This document shows, in pieces, positions 1-5,842 of a stretch of DNA of 6,502 nucleotides. The position numbers and the translations under genes are program-made. Under the pieces are notes generated by a model, which was not told the DNA's origin, did no database searches, and saw only the letters and a list, made by a program, of their open reading frames with translations. Source of the DNA: Chitinophagaceae bacterium (GTDB lineage Bacteria > Bacteroidota > Bacteroidia > Chitinophagales > Chitinophagaceae); NCBI GenBank assembly GCA_947461495.1, contig CANHLV010000111.1, positions 1 to 6,502 on the forward strand, written 5' to 3'. How positions within the stretch are numbered: the stretch's first letter is position 1; each line of letters starts with the position of its first letter.

Positions 1-461
1 CATGATATTTTTTTTAGTGGGGGGTCAATTTATCAATTACATGATGATAATAATTTTGCGCAACCCTATTTTAAATATTTTTACGTAGAACTACTTATAC
101 AAGTTGAGTATAATTTCATAAACAAGTACTATACTTTTTAACCTGTAATTTGATGCAGAAAACAATTACAATAAAAAAAACAAACCATTTACAAAAGATT
201 GTAATGGTATATGAAATGGTTCTTGTTCAAATAAAACAATAGCATAAACATGTATCAACCTGATTTTTTCTGTTATTAGAATGTCAACAGAAAAAACGAC
301 TACTTTTTTTGAATTGAGGAGAAATTGAATTCTTCAAATTGTTATGATATCACCCAATTAACATTTTTTTACAACACAACCAGCTCATTTTGTAAAAACA
401 TTACAATTTGAATTCGCATTTTTATATCGTTCATTATTTTACTCACCAAAACTAACTTGTC
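1..461. other. gene-free upstream region
   Basis: No open frame of useful length with protein-like composition was found on either strand. The stretch is very A/T-rich and presumably holds the promoter and leader of the exported transglutaminase-like gene that starts at 462. I could not find a convincing -33/-7 pair close to that gene. A TAnnTTTG match at 51-58 is about 400 bp upstream and lacks a well-spaced TTG, so I do not call it. Two inverted repeats are present and listed separately or noted here: 8-bp arms at 183-190 and 214-221 (AACCATTT/AAATGGTT), and 11-bp arms at 264-274 and 286-296. Confidence 0.6.
264..296. repeat. perfect 11-bp inverted repeat, 11-nt loop
   Basis: TTTTTTCTGTT (264-274) is the exact reverse complement of AACAGAAAAAA (286-296). 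The hairpin is A/U-rich with only three G/C-containing positions near the loop, so it is a weak terminator candidate for transcription in either direction. It could mark the end of an upstream transcript that lies left of the window or be a regulatory element of the gene at 462. In DNA this A/T-rich, arms made largely of homopolymer can arise by chance, so a function is uncertain. Confidence 0.4.
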
Positions 462-2066
462 ATGAAAACTCAATTCATCATTATTTTAATTTGTTTTGGC
501 TTAACCGCTTCTGGCGCAACTCCTTCTCCTTTAGCTGCTTTTTCATCTCAATGGAATTATCCAATGTTTGAGAAAGCAAACACCGCTGCCAATGCCAATT
601 TTCTCAACGAAGAAGAAAAAGAATTCATTTATATTCTCAACTTAGCAAGAATGAATCCTTATCTATTTTCAGAAACTGTACTCAAGCCTTTTGCAAAAAA
701 TAACGGTTATTCATTTCAGATAGTAAATATGATGGACCAAATGAAATATGCAAGACCGGCCAAATTATTATCCGTACATGAATTCCAAAAGCAGGATATC
801 AACAATTGGATTGATGCTATCCAAGAAATCAAAAATGAAAACCCTACTCTAATTTTTCAAAAAACAAAATTGAAAAATGCAGTTTATTTTATCTCTTCCG
901 CAACGAATACGGTAGCCCTATTTTGTAACATGATTGCCGATGCCAATGCCGGAGTACATTCATTAAGAAATCTTGTGTTATCAGACAACAATACTATTTG
1001 TATCTCAATTAAAAAAGAAAAAGGTTTTATTACTGCAATTAATTTTGATGAAAGGACTCCCAATCAACTTGACAAATGCCAAAGAGAACTAGAAATTGAA
1101 AAACTTGTAGAAATTGAAAGTCATAAAAGACAACTTAACTATTCCGATTGCCCTGAAGACAGTATTTTTAAGTTTTTTTTAAAAGATGAAAATATAGACA
1201 TTGGAAATGCAGTTTTTGTTTCTTCCAAAAAATACGAAAAAATAAAAGACAGTTTATTTGCTTTAAAAATAGATATGAATGTTTTCAATCAAACAGCTTT
1301 TATAGAAATCATAAAATCGATCCCAAAAAAGAAAAATGAAATTCCAAGCTATGAGTATTATGTTTGGGATTTGAGTAATTCAACAACTTCGAGCAGAGCC
1401 TACGAAACAGAAAAGCCTATTCACTATTTTAGTTTAAGCAGAACATTACCTGATAGCGCCAATGAACAATCAAAAGTAATTTATAGAGAAATTAAAACAC
1501 ACCCTACGATGTTGGGTCAATTTCCTATTGACAGCATTGGCATCAAGCCTATAGAAATTGATTATGATAAAGTAGATAATTTTAGCAAATCAGTTGGAAC
1601 GTTTCCACTCAAACAACTAGCTATTAAATTAACCAAACCTTGGAAATCAGAATCAGAAAAAGTAAGAGCCATTTTCAAATGGATGGATTATAACCTTAAA
1701 TACGACTATCAAGGACTTACTAGCGGGCAGCCAACATTTAAACCCGATAAAGTTTTGGAAAAAAAAGTTGCCATTTGTCAGGGCTATGCTGAATTATTTT
1801 CTGCATTATGTAATCTGGTAGGAATAAGAAATGAAATGATAATTGGTGTTGTAAAAAAAAGTTCGGGGAAACTTGAAGGCCATGCATGGAATGCAGTTTG
1901 TATCGACAAGAAATGGTATCTTGTTGATGTTACCTGGGGTGAAGATTTCTACCTTAGTACGCCAGAATATTTTTACAAAGATCACTTCCCTTCTGAAAAT
2001 CGCTGGACGTTACTCCCCGAATTTCACTCGTCGAAAGAATTTAAAAATAATAAGTACGTGAATTAA
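462..2066 (+). CDS. exported transglutaminase-like protein with degenerate CAP/SCP-like N-terminal region
   Basis: The 534-residue protein begins with a signal peptide (residues 1 to about 19-26: MKTQ, then a hydrophobic run, then small residues), so it acts outside the cytoplasm. Residues 48-195 resemble a CAP/SCP (PR-1-like) domain: an EEKEFIYILNLARMNP-type opening helix, a LLSVHEFQKQD helix, and a GVHSLRNLVLSD segment. The His/Glu residues typical of that fold are not clearly kept, so I call it degenerate. A long linker follows. Residues 380-515 are a transglutaminase-like core with all three catalytic residues: Cys439 in AICQGYAELF, His474 in GHAWNAV and Asp489 in LVDVTWG, followed by a YFYKDHFP segment usual in bacterial members. 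Family members act as papain-like proteases or cross-linking/peptide-processing enzymes on proteins or cell wall; the substrate here is unknown. It is transcribed alone, and the next gene is convergent. Confidence 0.85.
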   Translation: MKTQFIIILICFGLTASGATPSPLAAFSSQWNYPMFEKANTAANANFLNEEEKEFIYILNLARMNPYLFSETVLKPFAKNNGYSFQIVNMMDQMKYARPAKLLSVHEFQKQDINNWIDAIQEIKNENPTLIFQKTKLKNAVYFISSATNTVALFCNMIADANAGVHSLRNLVLSDNNTICISIKKEKGFITAINFDERTPNQLDKCQRELEIEKLVEIESHKRQLNYSDCPEDSIFKFFLKDENIDIGNAVFVSSKKYEKIKDSLFALKIDMNVFNQTAFIEIIKSIPKKKNEIPSYEYYVWDLSNSTTSSRAYETEKPIHYFSLSRTLPDSANEQSKVIYREIKTHPTMLGQFPIDSIGIKPIEIDYDKVDNFSKSVGTFPLKQLAIKLTKPWKSESEKVRAIFKWMDYNLKYDYQGLTSGQPTFKPDKVLEKKVAICQGYAELFSALCNLVGIRNEMIIGVVKKSSGKLEGHAWNAVCIDKKWYLVDVTWGEDFYLSTPEYFYKDHFPSENRWTLLPEFHSSKEFKNNKYVN

Positions 2067-2077
2067 TACCGACTGGA

Positions 2078-2150
2078 TATCTGTAATGGTCCAATGAAAT
2101 TGTCCCAAACAGCTATCAAGTCGGCATTATACAAGAAAATAGTGGACTAA
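2078..2150 (+). repeat. 73-bp repeat, copy A
   Basis: This segment aligns without gaps to 3228-3300 in the same orientation, with 62 of 73 positions identical by my count. Similarity may extend about 12 bp further left with a 2-bp gap (both have ATACC before it). Shared blocks include AATGAAATTGTCCCAA and ATAGTGGACTAA. The copy starts 11 bp after the stop codon of the transglutaminase-like gene. The ends carry a short inverted match (GTCCA at 2089-2093, TGGAC at 2143-2147), suggestive of the tip of an insertion sequence or a MITE, but no transposase is nearby. I do not recognise the family. Confidence 0.75.
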
Positions 2151-2362
2151 CATGTAATTAAAATTGGTATAACCTTTTCTGTAAATAACATTAAAAGCGG
2201 ATTTTGCAGTTGAAATGATTGATAAAGGGATAGACAAAAAATGAAAAGTCGAGGTAATTTCTTGGTCAATAACATTGAAAAATGGCAAGATCAATAAATG
2301 AAGCGAACGCTAGTATTTAGAACTTTTTTCCTTTTAATTTATTTCAACTGTAAAATCTGAGA
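2151..2362. other. intergenic tail between repeat A and the FISUMP gene
   Basis: This region holds only very short open frames on the plus strand (for example an 18-codon frame from about 2241), none with a recognisable protein pattern. No GC-rich hairpin followed by a T-run was seen for either of the two genes that converge here. The DNA might include decayed gene or insertion-sequence remains associated with the repeat at its left edge, but nothing proves this. Confidence 0.4.
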
Positions 2363-2986
2363 TTAATCCTTTACACATCTAACTGAGAAGCCATTGGTTT
2401 TTTCAAAGCTAGAACGGTAAATAATATTATAACCACGTAACAAATAACGATACCATGCACCTGAATTAAATGCTTCAGTTGCACTCCACCATCCTGCAAA
2501 TCCACCAATATAATTGAAAGAACCTACATCATCGCGGCCACCTCCTGGAATTGCTGTAAATCCGCTAGAATTTGTACCATTGCCATTTTTATTCCAACCT
2601 TTTGATGACTTCAGTTCTTTACCACATTTATCTTTACCTCCTAATGTATTTTCTAAAATAGTCCATTCCGAATCACTTGGTATATGAAAGCCTTCAGGAG
2701 CTATTCCACGACTATCTTTAACTGCATACCAATTATATAATTTACCATAAGTAATTCCATTTTCAGTTTTGTTTGCATAATAACACCAAGCACCTGATGT
2801 TAATTTCACCCAATCAGCTTTATCTTGCACTTGTGGAATAGGATCCCCGTTCCTGTATGTTGTTACATCCAAATTTTTGGCAGTCCATATTTGATTACCA
2901 ATTTTTACTGTTGATTGAGCATTGGATACTTTAGAAAGAGAAAATAATGTAACTGCAGTTAAGATTAATAAATTTATTTTTTTCAT
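2363..2986 (-). CDS. secreted FISUMP-domain protein
   Basis: The 207-residue protein starts with a clear signal peptide (MKKINLLILTAVTLFSLSKV, cleavage probably after SNA at about residue 23). The mature part is a single Fibrobacter succinogenes major paralogous (FISUMP) domain. It shows the hallmark order of motifs: VKIGNQIWTAKNLDVTTYRNGDPIP (27-51), AWCYY (66-70), YGKLYNWYAV (80-89), GIAPEGFHIPSDSEWTIL (94-111), GFTAIPGGGR (142-151), WWSATE (166-171) and FSVRCVKD (200-207). The function of the family is not established; members are surface-exposed or secreted, often lipoproteins, and form paralogous sets. There is no lipobox Cys after this signal sequence. Cys68, Cys121 and Cys204 are the only cysteines of the mature part. 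The gene is monocistronic, lies between two copies of a 73-bp direct repeat, and has an A-rich leader without a Shine-Dalgarno sequence. Confidence 0.9.
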   Translation of the reverse strand: MKKINLLILTAVTLFSLSKVSNAQSTVKIGNQIWTAKNLDVTTYRNGDPIPQVQDKADWVKLTSGAWCYYANKTENGITYGKLYNWYAVKDSRGIAPEGFHIPSDSEWTILENTLGGKDKCGKELKSSKGWNKNGNGTNSSGFTAIPGGGRDDVGSFNYIGGFAGWWSATEAFNSGAWYRYLLRGYNIIYRSSFEKTNGFSVRCVKD

Positions 2987-3318
2987 TTGTGTGTATATAT
3001 ATTTTACGTTATGGCATGATTATGCAGAAAACATTTTTTATTTTTTTTGTGGCAGATAATTAAAAGATTCAAGCAACACAAAAACTAATGTAAATCTTAA
3101 CGCGTAGATTATCTATTTTGAATTTTTTCCCAAAAAATATGAGAAGTTCATTCCAACAAAATCTACTTGTAATTTGAGGGCGAATTTAAGGCATATTTGA
3201 GCAATATTGATAAGAAAATACCAAGGTTATCTATAATGGTCTAATGAAATTGTCCCAAAGACTTATCAAATTGGCATTGTGTAAGAAGATAGTGGACTAA
3301 ATTTCCATTCGATTATTA
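2987..3318. other. gene-free region upstream of the FISUMP gene
   Basis: This 332-bp stretch should contain the promoter of the leftward FISUMP gene, but I found no good TAnnTTTG box at a sensible distance. It includes an A/T-only hairpin (ATTTTTT at 3122-3128, CCC, AAAAAAT at 3132-3138) and the second copy of the 73-bp repeat at 3228-3300, which ends 18 bp before the stop codon of the small gene at 3319. No clear terminator for that gene was seen. Confidence 0.45.
3228..3300 (+). repeat. 73-bp repeat, copy B
   Basis: This is the second copy of the element at 2078-2150, in the same orientation, 62/73 identical and without internal gaps. Relative to the plus strand it lies downstream of the FISUMP gene's upstream region, so the two copies bracket a block of about 1.08 kb with one gene. 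Neither copy has a usable open frame: the best-conserved reading (minus strand) is preceded by a TAG in both copies and interrupted by another TAG in copy B. The right end GTGGACTAA is identical in both copies, while flanking sequence right of it is unrelated, which defines a sharp boundary there. Confidence 0.75.
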
Positions 3319-3897
3319 TTACTTCTTTTTCAAAAACACATGTTGATTCCAAAATAATTTACAAGTATCAAATTGTTTATTTGTCATTTTATAATCAGGA
3401 ATAGGCATAGCCGATTTTCCGGAGAATGCAGAAATAAATACATATCCTTCCGGAATGGGTTTTAGAATCATATTACATAGGTTGGTAACAGGCAAATCTT
3501 CAACCACCAAATGTGCCAATGAAAAATTTCGATTCTTTTCGTAAAAAATCTGAGCTTGTTGTTCTTTTGAAATCTCATCCAATGAAAGAACAGCTTTGGT
3601 ACCAATTCCTTTTGGATATTCTGATAATGGTAATTCTGATTCAATGATGTGATTGCCGTTAATACCAGTTGATTTTTTGTATTGATGTTGTAATACTTTT
3701 TCGAGTAATTCATTGATGTCATTTGCAAAATGAGTGAAGAATTTAGAACCGGGTAAGGATAACTCTTGTTGAATTTGAGAAAGTGAATAACCATTAGACA
3801 ATAACTTTTTCTGAGTAAAATCATTGATTGTTTCAAAATGCCGAAGCATGTGAAACTCGGATTGGAGGGTGAAATGAATGGAAGAGATATTGATCAC
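3319..3897 (-). CDS. unknown protein, third gene of the hipBA unit
   Basis: The reading frame gives 192 residues from a GTG at 3897, or 176 from the first in-frame ATG at 3849; an in-frame stop lies just upstream (about 3904-3906), so the gene cannot be longer. I cannot decide the start and give the longer form. There is no signal peptide or membrane segment. Residues 20-75 are helical-looking (NDFTQKKLLSNGYSLSQIQQEL). Residues 85-192 look like a compact alpha/beta domain: an IGTKAVLSLDEI segment, VVEDLPVTNLCNMIL, then VFISAFSGKSAMPIPDY and a closing LFWNQHVFLKK. From memory, the last part (small residue, G, P.P, then FW.xHVF) resembles the C-terminus of uncharacterised bacterial proteins that may be nuclease-like toxins; I cannot verify this. 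The gene is 74 nt behind hipA on the same strand, so it is probably co-transcribed and may act in the same module. Confidence 0.75.
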   Translation of the reverse strand: MINISSIHFTLQSEFHMLRHFETINDFTQKKLLSNGYSLSQIQQELSLPGSKFFTHFANDINELLEKVLQHQYKKSTGINGNHIIESELPLSEYPKGIGTKAVLSLDEISKEQQAQIFYEKNRNFSLAHLVVEDLPVTNLCNMILKPIPEGYVFISAFSGKSAMPIPDYKMTNKQFDTCKLFWNQHVFLKKK

Positions 3898-3971
3898 AGA
3901 TAATTAAGTTTATTACAAATTGAAATACATCGCCATTTTATAAAAATTTGAAAGTGTAGTATTCAAAAAAA

Positions 3972-5234
3972 CTACCCCCAATTTTCTGCTCTAAAAGCGC
4001 AGCTCATCATTTCTTGCTCATGTCTTGAAATACCTATTGAGTCTGCTACTTTTCTCCAAGTTGAAACTACTGCTTTCATTTCAACAATTGTATCTTTCAT
4101 TTGTGATACAGTTAAGTGAAAATATGGCCCGATACTAAAAGCCAGATCAAGATTGAGATCATTGCTATTTGTGTCAATATTTATAGCCAGTCCATCTTTA
4201 TCTATTGAAGGATTGATGTCAAAAGCAGGTGAAAGTCTCCAACCATTATCAATTAAAATAAAGCCATGATTTCTGAGATGATCATCAGTATTTGAAATAG
4301 CGATATTAAATACAATTCTTCTCCACAACTGAGCTAGATCTTTTTTATTTTCTGCACCATAAAATTGAATAAACTCTGCGATATCAAGGTACCCTGCAGG
4401 ATTCTCTTTGATTGTGTCCTCATTATTACCAGTCATCGTCATGGCACTCGCAAAATGTATTCTTTGCTTTCCTGTACGGTCAAATCTTTTGGTAAAAAAA
4501 GTATGATGTTTACCAGCTATTTTTTCAATTTTTGAGTACGACATTTCTATACCGGATTTTATAGCTAAAGTATAAGCTAAATACTCCCATGCACCTTTAT
4601 CAATTTTATCATTAATGGAAGGAAATTTCGCAATCCATAAATTACCATTTTCATCTAGTATGTTAGCTTTGGGCCTAGCGCCTCCTAATGAAGAACCCGG
4701 TGCCATAAGAATAGCTATCCATTTTTTTATTGCATCAGTATTGTCATCATTTTCAATAATAGATGCAGCATATTGCAAATCTCTGATGCTACTCCATGGT
4801 GGGGTTGGCATTAATTTATTATCGTCTAAAAAAGCACTTTCCTCATTAAGTTTGAATCTAAGAGCACCCATTCTGCATTCATCAAATACACCCATTAGAA
4901 AATCTATATCATAGAGTGTAGGAGTCTTTATATTTTTTTCCTTGGCCATCAAATAAGCTCTTCTTCTCATTAAGGTTCTTCCCCAGGTATCTGGCATGGA
5001 GTCCATGAAAACACCAAAATTTTCTTTTCGATTGGGATATTGCTGACCTTTGAAAAAACTGATATCAGGATCCAGTAAAAATGACTTTTTGGAAGCCAGC
5101 CAATCTACATCATATTCAAAGCTGAATGCCTTTTTACCTTTTGCCTGCTGTGCAGACAAGACGCCTATTTTTTGAGGCTGAGGCATGCCAACCCAATCCG
5201 CATAAACTAATATTTCAGTTTTATTGGTCGACAT
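3972..5234 (-). CDS. hipA: HipA-family serine/threonine kinase toxin
   Basis: The 420-residue protein is a full-length HipA kinase (E. coli HipA is 440). HipA enzymes phosphorylate cytoplasmic targets, classically glutamyl-tRNA synthetase, stopping translation and promoting persistence; the target here is unknown. The N-terminal subdomain (about 1-130) includes VYADW, a SFEYDVDWL strand and the DSMPDTWGRTLMRRR segment typical of the family. The Gly-rich loop GSSLGGARPKA (180-190) carries Ser181 and Ser182, where HipA autophosphorylates. Lys203 in WIAKFPS matches the ATP-binding lysine. Asp317 in NTDDHLRNHGF is the catalytic base and Asp339 in SPAFDINPS the metal-binding residue. All key residues are present, so it is likely active. 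Its ATG overlaps the hipB stop codon (TAATG), implying translational coupling. Because the N-terminal subdomain is fused, this is not a split HipS/HipT pair. Confidence 0.95.
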   Translation of the reverse strand: MSTNKTEILVYADWVGMPQPQKIGVLSAQQAKGKKAFSFEYDVDWLASKKSFLLDPDISFFKGQQYPNRKENFGVFMDSMPDTWGRTLMRRRAYLMAKEKNIKTPTLYDIDFLMGVFDECRMGALRFKLNEESAFLDDNKLMPTPPWSSIRDLQYAASIIENDDNTDAIKKWIAILMAPGSSLGGARPKANILDENGNLWIAKFPSINDKIDKGAWEYLAYTLAIKSGIEMSYSKIEKIAGKHHTFFTKRFDRTGKQRIHFASAMTMTGNNEDTIKENPAGYLDIAEFIQFYGAENKKDLAQLWRRIVFNIAISNTDDHLRNHGFILIDNGWRLSPAFDINPSIDKDGLAINIDTNSNDLNLDLAFSIGPYFHLTVSQMKDTIVEMKAVVSTWRKVADSIGISRHEQEMMSCAFRAENWG

Positions 5235-5545
5235 TATTTTTTTGTTTTCTTTTCTTTTACAATCAAATCCAAGTCCTGCAATTTTCTGCCGTACACATCA
5301 TCTGCGGCCAGTTTCAAAAAATCATCTTGTAATCCAAGCACTCTGAGGGTATTGAAAAAAGCAGCCATGGAGACACTTCCACTCCCCTTTTCAATGTTGT
5401 ATAAGGTAGTTCTGTCTATTCCTGCTCTTTCACTCACCTGAATTGTAGTCAGTTTTCTTCTTTTTCTGGCCAATTTGAAATTCTCACCCATTTGCTCCAT
5501 AATTTGCTGGTGTTTGGGAAAAAGAATTTGTCTTTTAGAATTCAT
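5234..5545 (-). CDS. hipB: HipB-family XRE helix-turn-helix antitoxin and repressor
   Basis: The 103-residue protein is a Cro/C1-type helix-turn-helix regulator. Residues 21-74 form the HTH: GENFKLARKRRKLTTIQVSERAGIDRTT-type spacing with recognition-helix residues around DRTTLYNIEKG (44-54), then a SMAAFFNTLRVLGL helix. The C-terminal tail (75-103, LQDLDLIVKEKKTKK) is charged and probably contacts HipA or is disordered. In this family HipB dimers bind palindromic operators and hold HipA inactive. I chose the ATG at 5545. A TTG at 5566 in the same frame would add seven residues, but it lies inside an operator-like palindrome and at the end of the predicted -7 element, so it would be at or before the transcription start. 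hipA follows with a one-base overlap. The 5' leader from the predicted start to ATG would be only about 12 nt. Confidence 0.93.
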   Translation of the reverse strand: MNSKRQILFPKHQQIMEQMGENFKLARKRRKLTTIQVSERAGIDRTTLYNIEKGSGSVSMAAFFNTLRVLGLQDDFLKLAADDVYGRKLQDLDLIVKEKKTKK

Positions 5546-5549
5546 TTTG

Positions 5550-5566
5550 TTGTTTATTTTCAACAA
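5550..5566 (-). promoter_or_regulatory. operator-like palindrome O2 of hipBA
   Basis: On the minus strand it reads TTGTTGAAAATAAACAA. It is nearly identical (15 of 17) to O1 at 5578-5594, with centres 28 bp apart. The larger palindrome TTTGTTG/CAACAAA spans 5546-5567 with an 8-bp centre. It overlaps the last bases of the -7 box and the expected transcription start and ends 5 bp before the hipB ATG, so a bound HipB dimer would block initiation. Confidence 0.75.
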
Positions 5567-5594
5567 ATTTAGTTTTTTTGTTTATATTAAACAA
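5564..5594 (-). promoter_or_regulatory. hipBA promoter (Bacteroidota type)
   Basis: On the minus strand a TTG (5594-5592) is followed after 20 nt by TAAATTTG (5571-5564), which fits the Bacteroidota sigma factor consensus TTG-N19-21-TAnnTTTG exactly. Transcription would begin near 5557, about 12 nt before the hipB ATG. Both elements are embedded in operator-like palindromes. Confidence 0.7.
5578..5594 (-). promoter_or_regulatory. operator-like palindrome O1 of hipBA
   Basis: TTGTTTAATATAAACAA on the minus strand is a perfect inverted repeat: 7-bp arms TTGTTTA/TAAACAA around a 3-bp centre. It covers the -33 TTG and half of the promoter spacer. With O2 it defines a shared motif TTGTTkAAwATAAACAA, the likely HipB recognition sequence. 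Assignment to HipB is inferred from position and duplication. Confidence 0.75.
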
Positions 5595-5675
5595 CATTTT
5601 AGTCATTAAAGATCGCTGATGTTTTATATGCATGGCGCTATTATTGTTTTTGAATTCCCCCATAGAGTAGAAAGA

Positions 5676-5699
5676 AATTGTGAGCCGATAACCACAATT
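5676..5699. repeat. inverted repeat resembling the lac operator
   Basis: AATTGTG (5676-5682) and CACAATT (5693-5699) are perfect 7-bp arms around a 10-bp centre, AGCCGATAAC. Aligned with the E. coli lacO1 operator the segment matches AATTGTGAGC, then GATAAC, then AATT, with one G-to-C change and a 3-bp insertion (CAC). It could be an operator of some LacI-type or other dimeric regulator, or a transcript hairpin; its proximity to hipB (131 bp from the ATG) is the only context. The likeness to lacO may be coincidence. Confidence 0.4.
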
Positions 5700-5728
5700 C
5701 GGAAAGTTGTAATAGATTAATCCGAATT
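5696..5728. repeat. 8-bp inverted repeat overlapping the previous one
   Basis: AATTCGGA (5696-5703) and TCCGAATT (5721-5728) are exact reverse complements separated by 17 bp. The left arm shares four bases (5696-5699) with the right arm of the 5676-5699 repeat, so the two hairpins could not form together in a transcript. A further 7-bp pair, GGGACGT (5742-5748) and ACGTCCC (5786-5792), follows. Function is unknown. Confidence 0.4.
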
Positions 5729-5793
5729 CCGAACAATGGAAGGGACGTAAAAAATTGAGTGAAATAAATTTAAACGTCTCCTGGAACGTCCCC

Positions 5794-5832
5794 AAAAACA
5801 AAAACGCCTCGTAAACTTTCATTTACAAGGCG
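5794..5832 (-). terminator. rho-independent terminator, leftward
   Basis: On the minus strand CGCCTTGTAAA (5832-5822) pairs with TTTACGAGGCG (5815-5805), an 11-bp stem with one G-T wobble and a 6-nt loop, followed by TTTTTGTTTTTG (5804-5793). The tract on the plus strand is weaker (CATTTT). It sits right behind the tRNA-like tail at 5843-5857 and is best explained as the original terminator of that tRNA gene. It would also insulate hipBA from leftward transcription coming from beyond 5858. Confidence 0.85.
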
Positions 5833-5842
5833 CATTTTCAGT

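Noticed and set aside
153..3033. 12-bp exact repeat ATGCAGAAAACA at 153-164 and 3022-3033
   Set aside because: Short, no extension on either side, and expected by chance in this base composition.
2078..3300. The 73-bp repeats as integron attC sites around a gene cassette
   Set aside because: No GTTRRRY/RYYYAAC core pair at the ends, no long internal symmetry, and no integron integrase in view.
4615..4914. Open frame on the plus strand opposite hipA
   Set aside because: It is antisense to a strongly conserved kinase gene, and its composition follows from the hipA codons.
3319..5545. A split HipBST toxin-antitoxin system
   Set aside because: hipA encodes the N-terminal subdomain in the same protein and the third gene lies downstream of the kinase and does not resemble HipS.
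5535..5822. A 95-codon open frame on the minus strand upstream of hipB
   Set aside because: It runs through the terminator arm, the inverted-repeat cluster, the hip promoter and both operators, shows no protein pattern and overlaps the hipB start. It is an open frame by chance.
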